Source: Hybos culiciformis (taxonomy: Eukaryota > Arthropoda > Insecta > Diptera > Hybotidae). From it: 64,000 bases of DNA. Below the pieces are notes generated by a model, which saw only the letters and a program-made list of their open reading frames with translations, was not told the origin of the DNA and did no database searches. This document shows positions 1 to 10,000 of the stretch, one piece after another. The translations under genes were made by a program, and so were the position numbers. Position 1 is the stretch's first letter; the number at the start of each line of letters is the position of its first letter. The DNA lies in NCBI GenBank assembly GCA_964007475.1, contig OZ023275.1, positions 14,363,829 through 14,427,828 on the forward strand, given 5' to 3'.

Positions 1-1082
1 TCAATTGCTTAAAAGAAGGATAGGGCCTCGAATGTTTCTAATGGTTCAAAGCGGTGTCTGGTATTCAAGGAAAATTCTTTTATATACATGACTTAGTGGT
101 GTATTTGATGCATGGTATATTGAAGTAGCCTTAAAAATTTATTTATCCCCTAGTTTTAAAGTAGAATCCAATTTTCTAATAAAGAACATATTCGCAATGC
201 CCCTTGCGTAATAATTAAAAAAAAAAAAATATAACAAAATATTTTTATAATGCGATGTGTTTGTGCGTAGATATTTTTTTTCGTTGTTTTTCTTTTTTTT
301 TTAACCTTTTTTTAGTTAAAAAAAACGAATATTTTTTTTATTTTTCAAAACTTTTTATTTTTTATTTTTATTTTCCATTTTTTTTAATTTAATATGAATA
401 TTCGGCATGAGACAAAGGGTTGAATAGAGTGGGCTAAAAAAATTTGCCATAGACAAAATTTTTAGTAGAGCAATAACTGAATTTTTATTGGCTGATTGAA
501 AACAATGTACTTAGTAGTTTTCTGTCTAAAGTCGATGCAAAAAGGTCTTTATGGAAAGTTTATTTTAGCACCCTATATAGTTAAATTGGATGGTATGATG
601 AGATTTGGGTTATTTGAGGATACAATTTTTTTTTTTTTTTTATTCATAAAATATTAAAGTTTTATTTTCGTTTTGGAATAAAGGTGTGCGTAACAAAAAA
701 AAAAATTATAAAATAAAAATAAATATAACAGAGAAAGTTGGCAAGTAAAGTAGAAAAAAAAAAATAAAAAAATTGATAGAAAGATAGAAAATTTTTTTTT
801 TATTATTTTATTTTTATGTTATTTTGGTTTTTTTTTTTTTTAGTTTTTATTTAAATGCGTCGTCCTCATCCTTTTAATATGCGATTGTGACAGCAGGCAA
901 CTTAAAAGATTTATGTAGGCAGTTAATGCAATATCGCATTAAAAATATTGAATAAAGGAAAAAAAAAAAGAAAGAAATTTATATAAATTTTTTTTGGCAT
1001 AAATTATAATAATAATTTAGCGAAATTTAAGTTTTATTTTTTTTTTTTTCTTTTAGATGGGTCCACACAGCGAGATACTTAC
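1..1082. other. AT-rich left edge, no supported gene
   Basis: Bases 2-91 are open on the plus strand (29 codons ending in TGA at 89-91), followed by an AATAAA at 178-183. This could be the 3' end of a gene running in from the left. Codon-position GC shows no coding bias (about 11/29, 11/29 and 9/29), so the call is weak. The complementary strand is also open over the same bases. The rest is homopolymer-rich DNA with long T and A runs at about 220-380, 630-860 and 960-1050, and nothing else recognisable. Confidence 0.3.
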
Positions 1083-1169
1083 TGATCATTGAAGTTGAAA
1101 ATTTTAGAATGCCACATTGTCGTGGATTTTGGATGTCAATCTCAAGCGCTCGCAGTATTTCAAAGTTTT
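1083..1169 (-). CDS. Candidate internal exon, 87 nt, unknown product
   Basis: On the minus strand this segment starts after ..CGCATAG and ends at TCA|GTAAGTAT, a near-perfect insect 5' splice site (GT at 1081-1082). The length is divisible by three. One frame is open throughout: two bases, 28 codons, one base, including the peptide stretch NFEILRALEIDIQNPRQCGI. Hand-counted GC by codon position is about 13/28, 9/28 and 9/28, a first-position excess typical of coding DNA. GC is clearly above the surroundings. The 3' splice site lacks a strong pyrimidine tract. On the opposite strand a T-rich tract ending TTTTAG at 1056 could equally be a plus-strand acceptor followed by 40 open codons, so strand is uncertain. 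I do not recognise the family, and no partner exon is clear in the window. Confidence 0.35.
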
Positions 1170-4100
1170 CTATGCGTTAATTGTAAAATGCTCAATTTTG
1201 TATTATAATGTTGACTGCATAAGAAGCAGCAGTACCTATAAGAAATATAATTGATGTTCATTATAATTATATACAAATAGGACAGGTATTTCATATTTAT
1301 CACCACAAAGTATGCAATATCTATATAATAAATAATATTATTTTAGATCCTGCGATCGTTAGACATTATTTTTCTGCCAACAGTAGTTGTAGAATGATGT
1401 GAAATGATATTTCATTAATTAAAAAATATATACAAGAAAAGAAAAGAGTAAATGAGATAACTTTTGAGTATTGTGAGAAATTTGTTTTGAGGAAAAGATT
1501 CACCCTTAATCTTAAACTTACTGCATACCACATCGTGATGGTCATTAAAACGCTGTTAAAGCTTTAATATAATACAGAAATGCAGATAATATAAAACTTT
1601 TGAATATTAATAGTTAAAATTTCTGCATTTTGTTGCAATAAATTCATTTCATTTTTTTTTTTTTTTTTAACTGATATTTTATTCATATATGCTTTTTAAA
1701 GTAATTTCAATCTGAATTTGTTTTATATATGGGAAATATGTAGGTTGGATGACCACCTATTTATCTGAAAATAAAAAAATAAAAATAGAAAAAAGGAAAA
1801 AAAAATTTTATATTTTTTTGCGAAATAAAAATGATAACCGCATTTTTTTGCAGCTGCATTTTTTTTTTTTTATATATTTTTTTTATACTGATGGGGAAAG
1901 GGTTGATGAAGTTCAATAATATTTTGGTTGGGATATAAAAAAAAAATAAAATTAAAAAAAAATGATATTAGGTATTCAGAGTCCACTTGATGATGATTTT
2001 ATGAGAGGCATAAAAAAATTATTTGTACATTTTAATGACTATTGCACTCATACCTATAATTAAATATAATATTTACATTTTTTAGTTTTATTTTTACCAT
2101 TAAATTTGTTATTTTAACGGTAGGTTTTTCATGTTTACTAAAAAAAAAAATTTATTTTAATTTTTTATGAAAGTTCAGTTGAATTTTGTACTAAAGGTAA
2201 ATTTTTAATAATTTCTTAATATTTTCTTGAACAGACTAATTTATTATTATATTTCAAAATTTCCTCATTTCGAATTTTTTTCAAAATTGAGAATTGTGGA
2301 AAAATGATTAACCATTTTTACTTTTTGCAATTTTTTGACATTTTTGTAATATTGACAAATAGTATTTACAACAACCAGAAGACATGTAAAAATTATGAAC
2401 TATAAAAGGAAATAAGAATGATTATTATTACCTTTCAGTTTTAGTTTATTATTTGTCATTCACAATAACTTAAGCTTCAGATTTCGAAAGTATTTTAATT
2501 GACATTCATTATTCTAAATATAATACAATTTTTTTATATTCACTTTCTTACTAACTATGTCGTTTTTATTTAAAAATTTTTTTTTTGTCAAAAATTTGTG
2601 TTTGTGCAGCTACAATACTTATCGATCTATCCAAACTAGACTAATTGGAAGCAAGATATAAATAAAATCATTGTCGAAATAAAGTCTTGACTTCATTCTT
2701 TAGTGGAAAACAAATTGTTATGGGACATCGATCTAACTATTACTGAAATTATAATGTCTAAGTACTATGATTGTAAACTTATTCATATATAGGAAAATAG
2801 TTCTAATTACATAAAAATAATGAATTTGTAACAAAATTAAAGTGAAAATTTTCAAATTTTTATTTTTTATTTTTAGGATTTTTTTAATGCCGCCATTTTT
2901 ATATGTACAATATTTAATTAGGGTATGTAAAATATGTGCGTACAAATATATATATATTATTTTTATTTTTTTTTTATTTTGATTTTTTTTAAATATTCAT
3001 TTTTTTTTGGTCCTTTTTTAGTAATGGGTGTTTCATATAAAACTATGTATATGAAATATACATTAACGGTTAGATTGCATCGTTATTAAAATAAATTTTG
3101 TGCTTGGAATGAGAACAAAATCATTATAATTTCTTTTTTATTTTATCATTTAATATTATATTTTTATTTTACTTTTATTTTTTAACATATAGAAAAAATA
3201 ATTATTATGTATATATATGAAATAATATTAAAAATATTTTGATATATTATTAATTATGTTATTTTATCCTATTTTGTTTTTTTTTTTTAACTAAATGATT
3301 TTTATTTTTAATTTCATATGTTTTTTTTTCTGTTTCCCCGGGGATTATATCTTCAAAAAACTTTTTTTTTCAATATGTGAACATAATTACGAAAATCATA
3401 AAACTTCTGTTGTCGTCAGGGATTTGAAATGAAATTTATTACAAACTCATGTACACAAAGTCCAAATTTAAATAATTATAATTTATTATAATTCATGAAA
3501 GTTTTGTTTTAAAATAAAAAAAAAAATCTTAAAAAACTATTAATTTATTTAAAAATCGTTTTATGTCATTATTAGGATCTAGATAACTTCCATTGAATAT
3601 AGAAAAACTAATAAACTACTTCCTAGTTAGATGAATAGTTTAATAAAGTCAGCGTAGCATAACATTTGTTCTTGTTAATTAAGATTCCAAAAATAGTACT
3701 GATCTGCCTATATCAGTCACGGCACGTTAAATTTCATACTCAGGCTTTAACATTTTTGTTTACATTTTTATTCAATTAAATACCGATTTCTATATATAAT
3801 ACTTTTGACTTCGATATAAACTCAGGATGTCTTAATTTTGTTAAGATAATTTTTCATCTTACTTATTTTCGTTTTAATTAAATTGCATTTAGTTTCTTCA
3901 TTGCGTGTACATATATATTTTAAAATTCGTGAAAATATCAAAAAACTTTCCCTGGCAATATTAAAATAAATTAATTTTTCTTTGAATCAATCAATTTTAT
4001 ACGTGAATTTACACACCTTAATTTTTCTCATCGATCATATTATTGGGAAAATATTTAAAATTTTGTTACAAATGCCATTTAAAAATTAATGCAAAACATT

Positions 4101-4602
4101 GACAATGTTAAAATGAAAATTGATAAATAAAAAAGATAATTACAAGCACTATTTAAAAATTCTTATATAAAAATTATATTAAACACATTAAAAATTAATT
4201 TCACACTATCATATCGAGTTTATTCTGCTTTAGAATATTTATGTGACCTTTCGAAATATTTACTTCTTTCATGCTTTGGTTTTAATCAACATAATAGTGT
4301 GTTCATTAGAGTCAAAGTTCATTTTTATCTACATACTTAGGGACGTCTGCTTGAATGATAATATCTTAAAATTTAGACAAGAAATTAACGAGTAGGGAAT
4401 ATTAAAAACCACACAAATAATAATTACATATTACATTGCTATTATCTTCAGAAAAAAAGAATACAACGTCTTTTAACTTAAAATAATACTTAAAAAAATA
4501 TATATAAAATTAAAATCATTGACACCTCAACCAAAGATAAGAGCGCGGAATAAAATTGTATTTTCCTTTTATACCAAATTGAGATCAAAAGATCTTTGTG
4601 TA
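1170..4602. other. Non-coding AT-rich stretch
   Basis: No open frame with coding-like base bias, no paired inverted ends and no RNA gene are seen here. The stretch holds T runs around 1650, 1860 and 2950-3010, and scattered short palindromic AT words. A minus-strand open frame of 70 codons at 2733-2945 is rich in Ile, Lys and Tyr from AT-rich codons and is judged to be chance. Confidence 0.6.
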
Positions 4603-4610
4603 CTAATTAC

Positions 4611-4762
4611 CAGACATCGACGCTTTTTGTGTTTTCCAGTCGCCGCCGGTCAGCCGCTGGACTATTTTTTCTAACCACCGCTGGATGAAAATTCATCGAC
4701 TGATCGACTGGCCGCTTTTTAGGAAAAAAAATAAAATTTAGCCGCTGATTTTTTTATTGGTG

Positions 4763-4805
<43 letters not shown>

Positions 4806-4983
4806 GTTTTTTTGGTCGCCGATCTCGCCGATGATTTTCTTCCAGCCACCGATTTTTTAGATTTTTTTTTCTAAGCCGCTCTTTTTCTCCAAAACAGGCA
4901 ATTTTGAGTCGACTAGCCGCCGCAATCGAAGGGCAAAATTCGACTGGCCGCCGTCGAAAAAAAGCGATCGGCGTCGATGTCTG
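4611..4983. mobile_element. hAT-type MITE with perfect 8-bp TSD
   Basis: The ends are inverted copies of CAGACATCGACGC (start 4611; complement ending 4983). The element is flanked by the identical octamer CTAATTAC at 4603-4610 and 4984-4991. An 8-bp target duplication with CA..TG ends is the hallmark of hAT transposons; P elements also make 8-bp duplications but have different ends. It is about 373 bp with no transposase frame, so it is non-autonomous. The interior is far richer in CpG than the host DNA and carries subterminal copies of TCGACTGGCCGC at 4704-4715 and 4940-4951, with a one-base variant at 4909-4920. Such repeats are often transposase binding sites. A 41-base T run (4764-4804) sits in the middle and may be expanded. 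Confidence 0.88.
4764..4804. repeat. 41-nt poly(T) tract inside the hAT MITE
   Basis: Uninterrupted T run, the longest homopolymer I see in the window. It lies between GGTGC and GGTTTTTTTGG inside the MITE, so it arrived with the element or expanded after insertion. Length may be unreliable in the assembly. Confidence 0.8.
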
Positions 4984-4991
4984 CTAATTAC

Positions 4992-6500
4992 GATATTAAC
5001 ACATCAAAATAAATGTTTCATACTCATTTTTATTTTTATTTTGTTCATTTCTTTCAGGTAATTCAATCGTGATTCAAAAGTGCCGTTTATTTTCGTAATA
5101 AAGGAGGATAATATAAACATAGAAGTATGCATGTATGCAGAAAAACTCTTTAACTCTGATGGGAAAATTAAGTTATGCTTTAAAAAATAACCTTTTTATA
5201 AAGAAAAAACTTCAAAAAAATAAAAAATAAAAGTGTTTACTTCAAAATTTAAAAAAGGTATGATGTATGTACACTATAAAATTGATTAACATTTCTGAGG
5301 ATAAACTATATAGTCAAAAAAAATAAATACGCTGCAATAAATTTAATAACTTTATCAGTGTACAACTTTTCAACCCAAAAAATCGGAAAAAAAAAGGTTT
5401 GAATTGAACTGATTTTGGGAAAATCTCAGATTAACATAAATTTAACAGATATCGTCGCTTTCTAAAACGAAATTAAGAGAAATCTCAAAAACTTCGAAAA
5501 TTTAATTCATTGTTTATAAGACCACAAAAAAATTTTCCGAAGCGAAGTCTTTCTTGAAGATAGAACGTAATCTGTGATATTATGAGAATATCTTAAATAC
5601 CGCCAATTCCACACTAAATTTCAGTTCAATCAATTTACATTAAGTCAACAATGGCCAGTCGTAATAATATTCAAAGACTTTTAAAATTCTTCATCATAAT
5701 CAAATTAAATTTAAATTTAAAAGAATATTTGACTTTTGAAGCATATGATATTAAATTTCTTTACACACCCAAAGTTCTATAAAACCAAATATTTTTCTAA
5801 TATCATTTTTTTTTGTGCCACATATTGAAAATAATCCGGAAAAAACAAATTGCATTACAACAGCTCTACAGGTTTTTCCCCATTTTAACGAACCAAACAA
5901 TTAAAACATTATTACATGTGTTTTTTTTTCTCGACTTTTTTGTTGTCACAAATTACAAAAAAAAAAAAAATAAATAAAAATTCCAATAAATAAAAACTTC
6001 AAGAATTTTTTTTTTTATTTTTTCATTTTTTCTTGCACTTTTGTCGTATTAACCTTAATTCTTTTTATCAATGATATTACATAAAGTTGAGGAACAAACA
6101 AAACCACCTGTTGTTGATTTTGCTCTCTTTTTTTTTCCATATAAAAATAATTGTCCAATAAATGTTAATAAAAAAAAAAGAAGAAATTCAAGCAAACACA
6201 ACACAGAATAAAAAAAAAATTTTTATATAAAAAATAATTCTTCTACCCTTTCTCAATAACAAAAAAAAACAAATTCAAGTAACCTTGAAGTTTATTTTTG
6301 TTTTCTTATTTTATATTTGAGCTTTTTCTTTTTTTTTCCAGCCGCGATTAATATTCTCAAACCCCTTCAAATATCTGTTTTCTTTTTTTTTTCTGTTGGC
6401 TTTAAACAGATTAACCCAATTGATTTACAAATGAAAATATTAAAAAAAAAAAAAAAATAAAAAGAACCATCAACAGACAATATTCTAGATGAATTTTTAC
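4992..6500. other. Non-coding AT-rich stretch
   Basis: No gene, inverted-end pair or RNA signal is seen. A/T runs occur at about 5940-6020, 6170-6250 and 6430-6460. Nothing here departs from background composition. Confidence 0.6.
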
Positions 6501-6506
6501 TTTATT
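6501..6506 (-). terminator. Possible AATAAA polyadenylation signal
   Basis: AATAAA on the minus strand, read as TTTATT on plus, about 185 nt beyond the stop of the 6691-6810 frame. The hexamer is frequent by chance in DNA this AT-rich, so it supports the exon only weakly. Confidence 0.2.
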
Positions 6507-6690
6507 TTTCTCCAGTTCCCAATGCTGTGTAAAAGTGTATACAAAAAAAAAGGAAAAAAAGTCGCATGAGCACCTCATCAATCTTGTTTGTTTGCTTTGG
6601 GTCTTGTCGCTTCAATGGAAAGGAAAATAATTGCAATTCTATTTTCCTGGAAAATGCATTTTATGACTACAATTATTATTTGTATAATTT

Positions 6691-6810
6691 CTACATGGCA
6701 GATTCAATAAGTCGTGCTTTAATAATTATAGCAGATTGTACCAAGGCTTTTTCCGCAAACCCTAGTTGGTATTTTTTTAATTCTAACACCACTGTTAATT
6801 TCTGTTGCAT
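6691..6810 (-). CDS. Candidate small ORF or terminal exon, unknown product
   Basis: On the minus strand an ATG at 6808-6810 opens a 39-codon frame ending in TAG at 6691-6693. It includes the stretch LGFAEKALVQSAIIIKARLI. Hand-counted GC by codon position over the last 36 codons is about 18/36, 10/36 and 9/36, which is the order expected of real coding sequence. A CAG directly before codon 4 (boundary at 6801) could instead be a splice acceptor, but it has a poor pyrimidine tract. An AATAAA on the same strand at 6501-6506 lies about 185 nt past the stop, a reasonable 3'-UTR length. The complementary strand has a longer open frame (6566-6826) whose base bias fits a shadow better. The peptide is predicted helical; no family is recognised. 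Confidence 0.25.
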   Translation of the reverse strand: MQQKLTVVLELKKYQLGFAEKALVQSAIIIKARLIESAM

Positions 6811-9277
6811 ATTTCGTATATTTTGAACACAAAGTTATTGACGCAATTCATCTGAGGCTCAGTTCCTTTTATTTTTGCATTGCAATTTTTTACTATACAT
6901 AAATGAACCAAAAATTGATTCGAAGTCAAAATGTTACAAAATTTTCTTTTAATTTTCAATTATTAAATATTTTTTAATCGCAGGCAATTGCTTATTATTT
7001 ATATGTATTATCATGAGTATTGATGGGAATTTGTCTCCCAAGCTTTACTTTGAAATTTTATTCCTCTACGTACACATTATTTGTATCTGACATAAACGAA
7101 AATGGAAAATTTACGAGTTTGATAAAACTTTCTTGATTTAAACTTTTTTTTTTTTATTTGTAATTTTACAAATTGCAGCCACCATAAAACCATTATAAGA
7201 AAAAAAATACATAAAAATCATATATCAAAAATAAAGCAATCGTCCTTTTTACCAAAAATTGGGAAAAAAAAAATATTAAAAGATTGCAATCCTGTATCCA
7301 ATGCATGATAATAACCAAGTTGTAACGAAATATTTAATTGAAACTTTTATATTAAGCATATAAAAAAAAACAAAAATAAATTGAATGAGTCGTCATTAGT
7401 CACCCACTTTACATTTATATACATATTGAGCGAATATAAATAAAACGAACTACCTAAAGACGTTTTCTAGACTTAAATATAATATACCTAATGAAAAAGA
7501 GGCTACAAATTAGTAACTATGCTAGCCGTAGTGCATTTACTGATTTCGCATTGACATGATGCGCTGACTGAAGTTCTTTTTTACTTTGTTCCATAATTAA
7601 TTCTGCAAAAATTTCTCAAAAATAACTAATCTAGCCGATCTATCATCATTTCCTTCAAGTTCCATCTACTTACTGCAAATAATGTAGACTTTGGACATAC
7701 ATTCTTATGCACGTATTTATAGAGTATCAATTTTGATGTTAGGCTTTATCCTATTCTGGAAGTTCATATAAATTCTGTTAACAATTTTTACGTATCTTCC
7801 TAAAACACATATGTAGATTTTTCCATAATTGATTGAAAATGTCAATCGCTGGAGGTTCTTGTTGCCATTATTGTTCATGTAAACAAAGTGAAAGATAAAT
7901 ATTGTATATTCATTAGTATCGCTGATAATTTAGTATTTTTTTTCCCTAATTTGTTTGCGTTTTAAACGAAGATTTTTCGAAATTTTTTCTTAGCGGCAAA
8001 ATTCAAAGTGAGAAAATTATTTTAATTGAAGTATAGCTTTGAAATAACATTACTTCTAAATTTCTTTGATGCGCCACTAAAGAGCTTGGAAAGCAAATTT
8101 GTGAAGCAGCTTATTTCTATATAAACGCATAACTTCATACAAAGTCTCGTGACTAATGTGAAAAGTTTACTTCGCTCAAATCTCAAATTTTCTTTTTGGT
8201 CTAATAGAAACCGAAAAGCTACATATACATTGTGTAAAATAAAAGAAAAAGAATACCTAGAAAAAATTTCTATGGATCATCGCGATTGCAATATTTGTAG
8301 AATGAAAAAATCAAATAAAAATTTAACGGAAAAAAAAAATAAAAAAACTAAAAATTCTTTTTTGTGTAAAGTATTTTCGGCACCACTTTATTTTGGTTAT
8401 AACATGGAATTTGGACATATAAATGGGTTTGAAATTGCATTTTCATATGCATTATATGTTTATGTGTATAGAGTATATTTTATATATATTTTGAATCTGG
8501 AAAGGGATATTTCAATATATTTAGTACAGAAAAAATAAAAAAGATTCTTGAAAATAAGTTTTTTTTCTGTTATCTGTAGCTGCTACACACATGAAAAAGG
8601 ACCAAAATGACTTTTAACAGTTCACACAAGGTATAACGTTTTTTATTTGCATTTTAACACATTGCAATGATTATTTCGAAAATAACATGTGGGGGATTTG
8701 TATATATTTATACGTACATATATATAGGTACATAAAAAAATTTTAAATATATGTACACAATTTTTTTTGTTTTTTTTTTTTTGGTAATTTTTCTTTTTCA
8801 TTTTCAATTCACCTAAAATGCTTGAAAATAATAATAAAAAAAAAAAAAAAATTAAAAATAAACAAAAGCTGAGGAAAATATTTTGGTTAACATTTCAAAA
8901 AAAAAAAATAAAGAAATTTTTGCCCCAAAAAACAAAATATATTATTTGATTGCATTTTTTAAATGCGGAAGTTAATTTTTTTATTGGATTTTTGTTTTTA
9001 ATCTTTTAACAAGAATATTTGTAAATAATTGAATTAAGTTTGAAATTCATGTTGTAAATAATTTTTGCAGTATACAAACAAATTAATTTAAAGTACTGTT
9101 ATTATTAAGTGTAATAAAATTTATAGCAAATTATTCTATTTTTTTGAAAATATTTGCTATTTATTATTTTTTAACTTTTAAATTAAATTTGAATTCATCC
9201 TGATGATAAAAAAAAACATCAGAATATAAGGAATGATAACAATAAAATAGTATTTACGAAAATAAGGCTTAACAGTG
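6811..9277. other. Non-coding AT-rich stretch
   Basis: The longest plus-strand open frame here runs to 8538 from about 8124 (roughly 138 codons with no ATG at the head). It is Lys/Asn/Tyr-rich where it crosses A runs and has no recognisable domain, so I do not call it a gene. No RNA gene or inverted-end element is seen. A/T runs occur at 7146-7155, 8760-8790 and 8830-8860. Confidence 0.55.
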
Positions 9278-9304
9278 TTACACAGAAAAAAATTTGCTCG
9301 TACT
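9278..9304 (+). repeat. Left 27-bp terminal inverted repeat of 9281-9998 MITE
   Basis: Exact reverse complement of 9974-10000, 27 of 27 bases. The outermost three bases are the TA duplication plus one symmetric base. Confidence 0.9.
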
Positions 9305-9527
9305 CATTACGTCAAAAAAGTTCGTTAATGACATTCTCGTTAAGATAACGAAAAATAATGAATAATTACGTTTTTGTAACGTAAATTTCGTTTATTTTCT
9401 TATTACGAACATTTTTTTCATTTTTCGTACTCGTTAAAAAAGTTCGTTATCGTTAAATACGGGAAACAAAAATTTCAATCCATACAGAACTTATATTTTC
9501 CATTTTACACATTGCCGTAAATTTAGT

Positions 9528-9803
9528 TCATAGCTCAGTGGCAGAGTTGATGGATTGCAATGTTTAGGACAGTGGTTCGAAGCCACAAGCGGGCATAAAA
9601 AAAATTATTAAAAAAAAATTAAATAAAAAAATTTAAAAAATAAATAAAAAAAATAGAAACATAAATAAAAAAAATTAATAAATAAAAAAAAGAAATAAAA
9701 TAAAAAAAAAAAAAATAAAAAAATAAAAAAAATAAAAAAAAAAATAAAAAGAAAATAAAAAAATAAAAAAGAAATGAATAAAAAATTAAATAAATAAAAA
9801 AAA
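9528..9803 (+). mobile_element. SINE-like insertion: tRNA-derived head plus A-rich tail
   Basis: A match to the RNA polymerase III A box, TAGCTCAGTGG (9531-9541), is followed 32 nt later by a consensus B box, GGTTCGAAGCC (9574-9584). The B box sits in a foldable T arm, GTGG-TTCGAAG-CCAC. The D-arm pairs weakly, and I find no good anticodon stem or full acceptor stem, so this is a tRNA relic rather than a tRNA gene. From about 9597 to 9803 the sequence is almost pure A broken by single T or G, as in a long retrotransposed tail. The unit is bracketed by AAATTTAGT at 9519-9527 and 9804-9812, a 9-bp direct repeat consistent with target-primed insertion. Together these indicate a SINE, or a retrotransposed tRNA-like RNA, that landed inside the 9281-9998 MITE. 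It is not the same family as the four SINE copies elsewhere in the window. Confidence 0.72.
9531..9584 (+). promoter_or_regulatory. Internal Pol III promoter (A and B boxes)
   Basis: TAGCTCAGTGG at 9531-9541 and GGTTCGAAGCC at 9574-9584 both match the eukaryotic tRNA internal promoter consensus at a normal spacing. A T-run terminator is not seen directly downstream on this strand; the first thing downstream is the A-rich tail. Confidence 0.65.
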
Positions 9804-9973
9804 AAATTTAGTCTAGTAAATTTTTTCTTTCGTATTTGCGGTGTTTTTGCTGAAGAATTTGAAAGGTTTTTGGAACGAACTTTTTTAACGAACTACGAGC
9901 TTTTTTCAACGAAATGTTCGTTGTAGCCAAAATAACGAATTTTTCGTTGATTTTAACGAATTATTTAGTTATT

Positions 9974-10000
9974 AGTACGAGCAAATTTTTTTCTGTGTAA
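9974..10000 (-). repeat. Right 27-bp terminal inverted repeat of 9281-9998 MITE
   Basis: Exact reverse complement of 9278-9304. Reads AGTACGAGCAAATTTT... on plus and ends CTGTGTAA. Confidence 0.9.

Larger units (their letters stand above)
4603..4991. repeat. 8-bp target site duplication pair of the 4611-4983 MITE
   Basis: CTAATTAC occurs immediately left (4603-4610) and immediately right (4984-4991) of the inverted ends, with no mismatch. This fixes the insertion boundaries exactly and suggests a recent insertion. Confidence 0.88.
9281..9998. mobile_element. TA-flanked MITE (Tc1/mariner-like), 718 bp
   Basis: Perfect 27-nt inverted repeats lie at 9278-9304 and 9974-10000. Reading the ends as CACAGAAAAAAATTTGCTCG leaves a TA dinucleotide on each side (9279-9280, 9999-10000), as expected for Tc1/mariner-type insertion. 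Inside each arm are many copies of the word TTCGTTA or its complement TAACGAA, in opposite orientation in the two arms (9320-9450 and 9865-9965), so the single strand could fold into a long imperfect hairpin. No transposase frame is present. The middle is occupied by a separate tRNA-headed, A-tailed insertion (9528-9803). Without it the element would be about 430 bp. The superfamily call rests on the TA duplication only. Confidence 0.85.

Noticed and set aside
8124..8538. Plus-strand open frame of about 138 codons
   Set aside because: No ATG near the head, Lys/Asn-rich where it crosses A runs, no splice context and no recognisable domain. Long frames arise in A-run-rich DNA because AAA is not a stop.
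9531..9596. tRNA gene
   Set aside because: A and B boxes are good, but anticodon and acceptor stems do not fold and an A-rich tail with direct repeats follows, so it is a tRNA-derived retroelement.
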